The position numbers and the translations under genes were made by a program. Of a stretch of 7,815 nt of DNA, positions 1 through 5,173 are shown piece after piece. Origin of the DNA: Elusimicrobiota bacterium. Lineage in GTDB: Bacteria; Elusimicrobiota; Elusimicrobia; Elusimicrobiales; UBA9959. Location: contig DAOWCC010000117.1 in the NCBI GenBank assembly GCA_030639665.1, positions 1 to 7,815 on the forward strand. The letters are read 5' to 3'. Position 1 is the stretch's first letter; each line of letters opens with the position of its first letter. The notes under the pieces were generated by a model. The model had not been told where the DNA came from and ran no database searches. It saw only the letters and a list, made by a program, of their open reading frames with translations.

Positions 1-125
1 CTGCCAGTAACAAAACAAATTTAGGAACACTATCACTTATGTTTGTGTTTGATTTGACCTATGAGAGATCTGATATCTGTTTAGCAATCCATACTGTTGA
101 GATGGAGATGGGTTGGCATTTATGA
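1..125. other. Non-coding left edge next to a gene break
   Basis: All three forward frames are interrupted here, and no protein-like translation continues into the glycosyltransferase fragment that starts at 126. In the frame of that fragment, the last codon before it is a TGA at 123-125. Positions 61-80 contain a word (AGATCTGATATCT and its surroundings) whose reverse complement shares the 10-mer AGATATCAGA with 1209-1218. This suggests that the segment is intergenic, repeat-bearing sequence rather than the missing half of the gene. An assembly error near a contig end cannot be excluded. Confidence 0.5.
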
Positions 126-803
126 AAATCCAAAGAAAAATTAAATGAAGGTGAGAATAAAATTTTCAGCCATCCGACTCTAATAAACATAGGGCGTTTA
201 AGCCCGCAAAAAGGCCAGAAACATCTTATCCGGATTTTTTCCGCGCTTAAAGAAAAGCAAAAAGATTTAAAACTTGTATTTATAGGCGAGGGTGAAATTA
301 GAGAAGAACTTACAATCTTATCCCAGCAAAACAAACTCAGGGTTTTTGATATTAAAAATAAAACCGGAATAAATGAAAATTATGATGTATATTTTCTGGG
401 CTTTAAGGAAAATACTCATAAATATGTAGCTTCCGCTAAACTGCTCGTTTCCACATCCATATGGGAAGGCCTTCCCAATGTTCTTCTGGAAGCTCTTATC
501 TGCGGAACTCCGATAATTTCTTCCGACTGCGCGTCGGGCCCCAGAGAAATACTTGCTCCAAGCACCGATTTTAACAAAACAGCGACTATGCCTGATTTTG
601 CCGAATATGGAGTTCTTATGCCTTCTTTTTCAAGTCCCGATAAGCGAGATATTCCCCTTGAAAATATATGGAGCGCAAACATTGATCATATTTTAAGTTC
701 CCCTCTTACTATGGAAAAATATTCAAACAAAGGAATTAATCGAGCAAAGGATTTTGAAATTAATAAAACCGCCGAAAAGTGGCAAACAATATTGGAAAAC
801 TAA
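126..803 (+). pseudogene. GT4-type glycosyltransferase, C-terminal half, 5' end missing
   Basis: The 225-residue open stretch is a clear C-terminal Rossmann domain of a GT-B fold glycosyltransferase of the GT4 kind, which moves a sugar from a nucleotide sugar to an acceptor, usually in cell-surface polysaccharide or lipopolysaccharide synthesis. Visible motifs, counted from codon 126, are INIGRLSPQKG (residues 20-30, the donor-domain entry), LVFIGEGE, and EGLPNVLLEAL at 114-124 with the E-x7-E pair (Glu114, Glu122) that contacts the donor. These are followed by GTPIISSDCASGPREIL. The N-terminal acceptor domain is absent. An in-frame TGA lies at 123-125, and no ATG, GTG or TTG occurs in frame before the ATG at 588, which is already past the catalytic motifs. 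I therefore infer a truncated pseudogene. A frameshift, a sequencing error or a chimeric contig end would look the same. The family call is firm; the pseudogene call is less so. Confidence 0.7.
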
Positions 804-807
804 AAAA

Positions 808-1203
808 ATGGAAATTCAGAAAGAAACAAAATCATATAACCATAAAAATGAAGAATTCATGGAAGCTGAAATAGTTGATGACGGGAAAAGTTCAGCTCGC
901 AAGCGTAATGCCTCAAGAAATAAAACATATCGCGACAATCGAAATCACACAGGAAAACCCCGCTCGCATAGAACAAGATTAAATCCTGAAAAAGCTTTCT
1001 CTTCAATGAAATATAAAATTATGGGTTTAATACTGGTAGTGGGAATACTTCTTACTCTATTTGGCTTCGTATTAACTTCAACCATCATCGGCGCCATTAT
1101 AGGCATTCCGTTTATGATATTGGGAATTTCCTTATTATCCCTTTTCGGAAAACTACTCTTCTCCAAAAAAAATCCCGCAATATTTAAAACTTTCAGGTTC
1201 TAA
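808..1203 (+). CDS. Small two-helix membrane protein of unknown function
   Basis: The product is 131 residues and I do not recognise the family. Residues 1-68 are hydrophilic and basic (rich in Arg, Lys and Asn), so this part is probably cytoplasmic. Two hydrophobic segments, about 70-90 and 93-116, are joined by a very short turn and form a glycine-containing hairpin (IIGAIIGIPFMILGI). They are followed by a basic tail. The frame is open further upstream to an ATG at 754, but that start would overlap the glycosyltransferase fragment. I chose the ATG at 808, four bases after the TAA at 801-803, where translational coupling is likely; no strong ribosome binding site is visible. The ATG at 859 (MEAEIVDD) is an alternative start. 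The close spacing suggests co-transcription with the glycosyltransferase, but says little about function. Confidence 0.6.
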   Translation: MEIQKETKSYNHKNEEFMEAEIVDDGKSSARKRNASRNKTYRDNRNHTGKPRSHRTRLNPEKAFSSMKYKIMGLILVVGILLTLFGFVLTSTIIGAIIGIPFMILGISLLSLFGKLLFSKKNPAIFKTFRF

Positions 1204-1213
1204 CGAATAGATA

Positions 1214-1232
1214 TCAGAAATCCGAGATCAGA
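1214..1232 (+). repeat. Dispersed intergenic word, copy 1
   Basis: These 19 bases match the reverse complement of 2961-2979 at 18 of 19 positions; the only difference is C against A at position 10 of the word. A related word occurs near 61-80 in the opposite sense. The match is too long and too exact for chance between two gaps about 1.7 kb apart, so it is a member of a short dispersed repeat family. Confidence 0.65.
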
Positions 1233-1346
1233 AAGCAGTAACGAATTTCAACTTTCTACACTCAATAATTTTAGTGTCACTTCTGTGGGGTTTCTTTTCC
1301 GACTTTTTCTACTCTCTCATCTCTGCTCACTGCTTTCTTATTATTC

Positions 1347-1372
1347 TTGATTATGGCAATTTTAAAATCTTT
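1347..1372 (-). repeat. Degenerate copy of the 3' end of the gene at 1574-1888
   Basis: Positions 1347-1372 match 1617-1642 at 24 of 26 bases. Beyond that, similarity continues weakly (CCTT follows in both, with about five bases missing here). Read on the minus strand, this copy encodes KDFKIAIIK, identical to residues 83-91 of the neighbouring membrane protein, then diverges and stops at 1277-1279. Upstream, the frame meets a stop after two codons. It therefore looks like a remnant of a duplicated gene end, not a working gene. The candidate RNA lies exactly between the two copies. Confidence 0.6.
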
Positions 1373-1434
1373 CCTTGTTTAGGTCGGGTAATTAGGATGT
1401 ATCTTAAAATGGGGCGGGATATCTCAATAAATTA

Positions 1435-1561
1435 AGTATGGTAGTTGTATTTGCTACGAAGGAGCGTTCGGAACCCGACTTTTACATTCAGGAGGGTGAG
1501 ACACGCAAGGGCGACGGCGCGGGGAGACCCTGGTCCTGAGAGTAAATGCAACTGCCATACT
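1435..1561 (+). ncRNA. Candidate structured RNA with 21-bp closing helix
   Basis: Positions 1435-1455 pair with 1541-1561 over 21 consecutive base pairs. The three non-Watson-Crick positions (1442/1554, 1448/1548, 1453/1543) are all G-U when the + strand is RNA and would be A-C on the other strand, which points to + strand transcription. Inside, 1488-1493 pairs with 1534-1539 and 1494-1497 with 1527-1530, leaving a three-base bulge at 1531-1533. A small hairpin (TCGG-AAC-CCGA, 1468-1478) can form on the 5' side. The enclosed segment 1456-1540 is about 62% G+C by direct count, in AT-rich surroundings, a known mark of structured RNA in such genomes. U-rich sequence follows from about 1580. A weak promoter-like pair (TTGTTT at 1375, TATCTT at 1400) lies upstream. 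I do not recognise the family. A mobile element with terminal inverted repeats is the main alternative. Confidence 0.55.
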
Positions 1562-1573
1562 CTCCTCTAAATC

Positions 1574-1888
1574 TTAAACTTTTTCCTCTTTTATTTCTTT
1601 AGAGTCTCCATCTTTTTTGATTATAGCGATTTTAAAATCTTTATATTCCTTATAAAGAACAAATCTTACAATTACAATGCTTAATGGCACACTCACTATG
1701 ATGCCGAAAAAAGAACCTATCCCTCTAATCACTTCCAAATCAATACCAAAGATCAAGAAAATATTTGGAATCCAAGTAAACCCTATAACCGCCACAATGG
1801 TATAAGCAAATAAACGCCAAACCAAACTCCACCATACTCTAAGCGTTATATTCCAATCAGGTTCTAAAATTTCAATTTTATCGTTCAT
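1574..1888 (-). CDS. Small inner-membrane protein, unknown function
   Basis: The product is 104 residues. An N-terminal amphipathic part containing LRVWWSLVWR (residues 16-25) leads into a hydrophobic segment at about 26-48. A second segment follows at about 57-78, then a charged Lys/Glu-rich tail (residues 79-104). The pattern of tryptophans and arginines before the first helix, with two helices, is typical of short uncharacterised inner-membrane proteins; I cannot assign a function. The start at 1888 is supported by AGGTG seven bases upstream in the mRNA sense. It is the last gene of the leftward block, 97 bases after murB, with a GC-rich palindrome in the gap. Part of its 3' end is duplicated at 1347-1372, beyond the candidate RNA. 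Confidence 0.65.
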   Translation of the reverse strand: MNDKIEILEPDWNITLRVWWSLVWRLFAYTIVAVIGFTWIPNIFLIFGIDLEVIRGIGSFFGIIVSVPLSIVIVRFVLYKEYKDFKIAIIKKDGDSKEIKEEKV

Positions 1889-1902
1889 ATCTTTTCACCT
1901 TT

Positions 1903-1921
1903 GGCAACCCCGCGGGTTGCC
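1903..1921. repeat. Perfect 8-bp palindrome with 3-base loop
   Basis: GGCAACCC, loop CGC, GGGTTGCC. It lies just upstream of the ribosome binding site of the small membrane protein gene, so it would fold in that gene's leader. In the direction of that gene it is followed by AAAGGTG and not by a T run, so it is not an intrinsic terminator for murB. On the other strand the nearest T run starts more than ten bases away. Confidence 0.6.
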
Positions 1922-1959
1922 GGAGGTTTCTATTTTTTATTAACTTATTCTTATTCATG

Positions 1960-1976
1960 GCATGCCAAGGGCATGC
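1960..1976. repeat. Perfect 7-bp palindrome just after murB
   Basis: GCATGCC, loop AAG, GGCATGC, beginning 10 bases beyond the murB stop codon in the mRNA sense. No T tract follows in the murB direction, so a classical terminator is not supported. It may stabilise the murB mRNA end or be a repeat-derived hairpin, like the one at 1903-1921. Confidence 0.45.
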
Positions 1977-1985
1977 GGCTACAAT

Positions 1986-2891
1986 TCATTTCTCCCATTC
2001 CCCCATTAAAATCTGTTCCAGCTCAAGAGTTATTTGCGTTTTCTTTTTAACTTCGGCCTTAATCTTATTCATAAGCTCAAAGACATCTTCCGCGGTGGCA
2101 TTTCCCTTATTAATAATAAAGCCGGCATGCTTGATTGAAACCTCAGCCCCGCCGATTCTAAGGCCTTTAAGGCCGCAGCTGTCTATCAATCTTGAGGCAT
2201 AATCATCTTTCGGCCTTTTAAACACGCTTCCGGCGGACGGATAATCCAAGGGCTGTTTTTCTTCCCTTTGACTTAAAATATCTTTTCTTATCTTCAATAA
2301 TTCTTTTTTATCGCTTTCCTCTAATAAAAAGACGGCTGATAAAATTATCAAATTCTCCAAGCCTTCAACTTTTCTATAAAAATACTTAATATCTTCCTTT
2401 TTCAAAAAAGACACTTTACCGGAAAGGTCCATCACCTTAAGACCTTCAATTCTGTCAAAAACCTCTTGGCCAAAAGCTCCCGCGTTCATAAATACCGCTC
2501 CGCCGACGCTTCCCGGAATGCCCGATGTTTTCTCAAGTCCGCTCAAGCCCTCATTAACTGTCAATAAAACAAAATCATCCCATAAAACTCCAGCTCCGAC
2601 GGAAAAGGCCTTATTGGACATTTCAATTTTTTTTAATTTATCGGTTGAAACAACTATGCCGCACACGCCTTTATCGCTTATCAAAACATTCGTGGCCCGG
2701 CCAAGAATATTTATCGGAAGTTTTTCACTATGGCAATAGCGGATAAAGCTTTTAAATTCATCTTCAGTTTCGGGATAGGCCAATAGTTCTATTTGTCCGC
2801 CTATGCGATAACTTGTAAATTCTTTCGCGGAAACATTTAACAGACAATCAAATGAGAATCTTTCTTTTATGGAGGAGTAATCAATATTCAT
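1986..2891 (-). CDS. murB: UDP-N-acetylenolpyruvoylglucosamine reductase
   Basis: MurB is the cytoplasmic FAD enzyme that uses NADPH to reduce UDP-GlcNAc-enolpyruvate to UDP-MurNAc, the second committed step of peptidoglycan precursor synthesis. The 301-residue length fits the shorter type II enzymes. Visible motifs include YRIGG at 28-32, the FAD-binding GRATNVLISD at 64-73, and GLEKTSGIPGSVGGAVFMNAGAFG at 118-141 (only the core GIPGSVGGA, 124-132, is diagnostic). YR at 172-173 and PSAGSVFKRP at 218-227 are also present, with Ser222 as the probable proton donor. KHAGFIINKGNATAEDV at 255-270 and a C-terminal LELEQILMG follow, in which Glu292 aligns best with the catalytic glutamate. No Shine-Dalgarno sequence precedes the ATG; the leader is A/T-rich. 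It lies 108 bases downstream of rocD, separated by a palindromic repeat, so it may have its own promoter. No other mur gene is visible. Confidence 0.95.
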   Translation of the reverse strand: MNIDYSSIKERFSFDCLLNVSAKEFTSYRIGGQIELLAYPETEDEFKSFIRYCHSEKLPINILGRATNVLISDKGVCGIVVSTDKLKKIEMSNKAFSVGAGVLWDDFVLLTVNEGLSGLEKTSGIPGSVGGAVFMNAGAFGQEVFDRIEGLKVMDLSGKVSFLKKEDIKYFYRKVEGLENLIILSAVFLLEESDKKELLKIRKDILSQREEKQPLDYPSAGSVFKRPKDDYASRLIDSCGLKGLRIGGAEVSIKHAGFIINKGNATAEDVFELMNKIKAEVKKKTQITLELEQILMGEWEK

Positions 2892-2906
2892 TTTTAAAAT
2901 ACAGCA

Positions 2907-2991
2907 AGAAGCAAGAGGCCAGAACCAAGAAGCAAGAGTTATAAGGAAGTTCCTTATACATCTGATCTCTGATTTCTGACCTCTGACATCT
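2907..2991. repeat. Imperfect palindromic element between rocD and murB
   Basis: The gap is nearly filled by a palindrome centred on 2949. The core pairs perfectly (TATAAGGAA at 2940-2948 with TTCCTTATA at 2950-2958). The outer arms 2907-2937 and 2961-2991 pair at 20 of 31 positions plus one G-U with no gaps. The left arm contains a 13-base direct repeat (CAAGAAGCAAGAG, at 2905 and 2926, period 21). The right arm is four tandem heptamers of the form TCTGAYN (2961-2988) plus TCT. Related words occur at 1214-1232 and 5079-5104. It looks like a small non-coding palindromic repeat and could affect the rocD-murB transcript. Confidence 0.65.
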
Positions 2992-2999
2992 ATTCTTTT

Positions 3000-4217
3000 T
3001 TATTTTTCAAGGACTGTCTTAATCTTTTCAAAAGCCCAGTCTATCTCTTCTTTGGTTATTATGAGAGGAGGAGCGAACCTTATGACATTTTCATGAGTCT
3101 CTTTACAAAGAAGGCCCATGCCCATCAATTCCTCGCAGAATCTTCTGGCTCCGCCCGCTTCGTCTTTAAGTTCCATGCCTATCAATAAACCTTTTCCCCT
3201 TATCTCTTTGATATGCTTGGGGTCAATGGTCCTGAGCTTATCCATGAAATAATTTCCCAATTCATTGGATTTCTCAACCAAGCTTTCATCATCAAGAACC
3301 TTTAAAGCGGTTCTGGCAACGGCGCAAGCCAAAGGATTGCCGCCGAAAGTGCTGCCATGATCGCCGGGATTAAAAACTCCGAGAATTTCTTTTGAAGAAA
3401 CAACCGCTGAAATGGGCATAATACCGCCGCCCATGGCTTTTCCAAGAATGAGCATATCGGGTTTTATTCCATCGTGATCGGAACAGAATTTTTTTCCCGT
3501 TCTGCCAAAACCGGTCTGAATTTCATCGGCCACAAGCAAAACTTTGTTTTCTTTGCATATTTCTTGAGCTTCTTTAAGAAAACCCGCGGGAGGAATTATA
3601 ATTCCGGCTTCTCCCTGAATCGGCTCGACTAGAAAAGCGACCGTATTGGGATTAATGGCTTTCTTTAATTCTTCAATGTCTCCGTAAGGAACAACTTTAA
3701 ATCCCGGAGTATACGGGCCAAAACCTTTTTTATATTGCTCTTCAGTTGAAAAGCCCACAATCGTAATGGTTCTGCCGTGGAAATTATTACTGCAAACAAT
3801 TATTTCCGCTTTATCTTCCGAAACGCCTTTGACATTATAACCCCATTTTCTGACGGCTTTAATGGCTGTTTCAACAGCCTCGGCTCCGCTGTTCATAGGC
3901 AATGTCATTTCATAACCTGTAAAAGAGCAAAGCTCTTCGAAAAAAGGACCTATCTGATCATTATTAAAAGCCCGTGAAGTAAGGGTAAGTTTTTTCCCCT
4001 GTTCAATAAGAGTATCGACAATTTTCGGGTGGCAATGACCATGATTTAAAGCTGAATAAGCGCTAAGCATATCCATATACTTATTGTTTTCAGGATCATA
4101 AACCCAAACGCCTTCTCCCTTAGATATCACCATTGGAAGCGGGTGATAATTATTAGCTCCATAGCTTTCAGCCTGATGTATAAGCTTATCGCTTAAAGCT
4201 TCTGTTTTGTTTTCCAT
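3000..4217 (-). CDS. rocD: Ornithine aminotransferase
   Basis: This is a PLP enzyme (EC 2.6.1.13) that moves the delta-amino group of ornithine to 2-oxoglutarate, giving glutamate-5-semialdehyde (which cyclises toward proline) and glutamate. It is cytosolic. The 405 residues align along their length with the human enzyme as I remember it. The key residues correspond: Tyr24 in NYHPLP, Tyr54 in LSAYSA, Arg149 in FHGRT, Glu203 in QGEAG, Asp231 in ADEIQTG and Lys260 in LILGKAMGGG (human Tyr55, Tyr85, Arg180, Glu235, Asp263, Lys292). The ornithine-gating Tyr, Arg and Glu separate it from acetylornithine and GABA aminotransferases. The start has AGGAG at 4223-4227, five bases from the ATG, next to a leader hairpin. 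No arginine or proline pathway gene is adjacent, so whether it serves degradation or proline synthesis cannot be told. Confidence 0.95.
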   Translation of the reverse strand: MENKTEALSDKLIHQAESYGANNYHPLPMVISKGEGVWVYDPENNKYMDMLSAYSALNHGHCHPKIVDTLIEQGKKLTLTSRAFNNDQIGPFFEELCSFTGYEMTLPMNSGAEAVETAIKAVRKWGYNVKGVSEDKAEIIVCSNNFHGRTITIVGFSTEEQYKKGFGPYTPGFKVVPYGDIEELKKAINPNTVAFLVEPIQGEAGIIIPPAGFLKEAQEICKENKVLLVADEIQTGFGRTGKKFCSDHDGIKPDMLILGKAMGGGIMPISAVVSSKEILGVFNPGDHGSTFGGNPLACAVARTALKVLDDESLVEKSNELGNYFMDKLRTIDPKHIKEIRGKGLLIGMELKDEAGGARRFCEELMGMGLLCKETHENVIRFAPPLIITKEEIDWAFEKIKTVLEK

Positions 4218-4227
4218 TTTTTCTCCT

Positions 4228-4257
4228 GATAGTAGGCGACAACTTTTTGCCTCTATC
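4228..4257. other. Hairpin in the rocD leader, flush with its ribosome site
   Basis: GATAG-T-AGGC at 4228-4237 pairs with GCCTCTATC at 4249-4257: nine base pairs, one bulged base and an 11-base loop. In the rocD mRNA it would end directly at the AGGAG ribosome binding site (4223-4227). Read on the + strand it is followed by six T (4258-4263), the form of an intrinsic terminator, but no + strand gene precedes it, so that role is unsupported. Confidence 0.4.
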
Positions 4258-4274
4258 TTTTTTCTATTTATTTT

Positions 4275-5015
4275 TTAAAACTTTATACCTAAACCTAATT
4301 GAGCTCCGGCATTGCCGTGAAGCATGCTATAAGCTCCAAAGAGATATGTGAACGGAAACGGAATTATTTTAGCGCCAATTGTCATTCTTGATTCTCCAGT
4401 CTTAGCCTTTATACCATTAAGCAAAGTATTGGAATTATTTTTAATCTCAAGCTTTGTTTTATCATAACCTAAACCGACAAAGGGTTTTATTATGGGGATG
4501 TCGAAAGAAGCTGAAACATTAAAAGAATAGTGATTACCTTTGAAATAATCATATTTTATAGTATCGTAAAAAGCCGAAACCATTACATCGGGAATAAATT
4601 TGGCTACGCCACTTTTATAAACGCCGTATCTTAAACCGCCACCGATTATGCTAAAGCCCGATACGCTTATTCCTCTTAATACGACATCTGTGCCGGTTAA
4701 GGGAATTCCTGCTGAAACCTGAACATAAGGCAAACCAAAAGAATCAACTCCCGCGTTCTTAAGCACGAGATTTTTGCTATTAGGTTTAAATTGCACTACC
4801 GCTCCAAGTCCTATATCAAAACCGGGAAAACTTAATGTTCTGCCGGAATTAAAATCCTGTCCACCTATAAGTCCACCTAAATCCTCTGTAAAAGGTTTAA
4901 GAAGTGTGGATGTCACATTGTTTTTAAAATTATCCATGTGATTAGCCCATGCTCCATTAGTAAAAACCATTAAAGAAAGAACAGCTATTGATATCATTTT
5001 CAAACTTCTTTTCAT
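4275..5015 (-). CDS. Secreted beta-barrel-like outer membrane protein
   Basis: The product is 246 residues. It begins with a standard Sec signal peptide (MKRSLKMISI, then a hydrophobic core) ending in AWA, with cleavage predicted after residue 24 before NHMDN. The mature part alternates hydrophobic and polar residues, with many Gly, Tyr and Phe in strand-like segments (for example IGLGAVVQF, VSAFYDTIKYDYF, IKPFVGLGYDK). It ends in Gly-Ile-Lys-Phe; a C-terminal Phe is typical of barrels recognised by the BAM machinery. I read it as an uncharacterised outer membrane barrel, size suited to 8-10 strands, substrate unknown. The frame is open to an ATG at 5057, but the ATG at 5015 has GGAGG at 5021-5025, five bases away, and makes the signal peptide start correctly. 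It is the first gene of the leftward block and is divergent from the YgiQ gene. Confidence 0.8.
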   Translation of the reverse strand: MKRSLKMISIAVLSLMVFTNGAWANHMDNFKNNVTSTLLKPFTEDLGGLIGGQDFNSGRTLSFPGFDIGLGAVVQFKPNSKNLVLKNAGVDSFGLPYVQVSAGIPLTGTDVVLRGISVSGFSIIGGGLRYGVYKSGVAKFIPDVMVSAFYDTIKYDYFKGNHYSFNVSASFDIPIIKPFVGLGYDKTKLEIKNNSNTLLNGIKAKTGESRMTIGAKIIPFPFTYLFGAYSMLHGNAGAQLGLGIKF

Positions 5016-5078
5016 ATACGCCTCCAAGAACTGCAGATTAAGGTCAAGTTTAAGCAAAAAATTTATTCTCTTTTCTTG

Positions 5079-5104
5079 CCTCTTACTTCTGACCTCTTGC
5101 TTCC
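5079..5104 (-). repeat. Dispersed intergenic word in the divergent gap
   Basis: Read on the minus strand, this 26-base pyrimidine-rich stretch matches the + strand sequence starting at 2908 (GAAGCAAGAGG and onward) at 22 of 26 positions. It lies between the divergent barrel and YgiQ genes and is another member of the same word family, here without the palindromic core. Confidence 0.55.
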
Positions 5105-5154
5105 CTATTATTATCTCAAAAATTTAGATAAATACAAAGAGATTTAATCGCTAT

Positions 5155-5165
5155 TGTTATATAAT
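5155..5165 (+). promoter_or_regulatory. Probable -10 element of the YgiQ gene promoter
   Basis: A perfect TATAAT occurs at 5160-5165. An overlapping extended form, TG-T-TATATA, occurs at 5155-5163. Transcription would begin at about 5170-5173, only 0-4 bases before the ATG at 5174, which predicts a leaderless or nearly leaderless mRNA. No good -35 box is visible at the right distance (AAGAGA), which fits an extended -10 promoter. This is inference from sequence only. Confidence 0.45.
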
Positions 5166-5173
5166 TGAGGAAG

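Larger units (their letters stand above)
1204..1573. other. Gene-free gap with repeat words and a structured segment
   Basis: This 370-base gap has three parts. Positions 1209-1243 and 1308-1340 carry repeat words related to those between murB and rocD, including a 10-base inverted repeat (AGAAAGCAGT at 1230-1239 and its complement at 1329-1338). Positions 1347-1372 are a near copy of the 3' coding end of the small membrane protein gene to the right. Positions about 1381-1573 hold the GC-rich structured segment described as a candidate RNA. I see no confident terminator after the gene ending at 1203. Confidence 0.6.

Noticed and set aside
123..125. TGA read as an amino acid, restoring the glycosyltransferase
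   Set aside because: murB and ygiQ end at TGA in normal positions, and the sequence before 123 does not resemble a glycosyltransferase in that frame.
59..682. Minus-strand open frames opposite the glycosyltransferase fragment (59-334 and 416-682)
   Set aside because: Their translations have no family features, and the + strand frame over most of the same bases has clear GT4 motifs, so they are shadows.
945..1166. Minus-strand open frame opposite the small membrane protein
   Set aside because: It mirrors the hydrophobic hairpin coding sequence and has no supporting start site; the + strand frame has sensible topology and gene spacing.
1438..1539. A 33-codon + strand frame (MVVVFATKERS...) inside the structured segment
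   Set aside because: It starts inside the 5' arm of the closing helix with no ribosome binding site, and its composition follows the GC-rich RNA core. It is better explained as a chance frame, although conserved homologous peptides would reopen the question.
1435..1561. A retron non-coding RNA, suggested by long complementary flanks
   Set aside because: No reverse transcriptase is encoded anywhere in the window; the flanking genes are small membrane proteins. The flank complementarity alone is not enough.
1903..1940. Intrinsic terminator for murB or for a + strand transcript
   Set aside because: In the murB direction no T run follows the stem; on the + strand the T run begins too far from the stem and no + strand gene ends there.
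1957..2202. Plus-strand open frame opposite the end of murB
   Set aside because: It lies over well-conserved MurB C-terminal codons and its peptide has no recognisable features.
2905..2991. CRISPR-like array, because of regular short repeats
   Set aside because: The units are 7 or 21 bases with no unique spacers, and no cas gene is present; it is a palindromic low-complexity repeat.
5015..5057. Start of the barrel protein at the upstream ATG (5057)
   Set aside because: That start has no ribosome site and would place 14 polar residues before the signal peptide; the ATG at 5015 has GGAGG five bases upstream.
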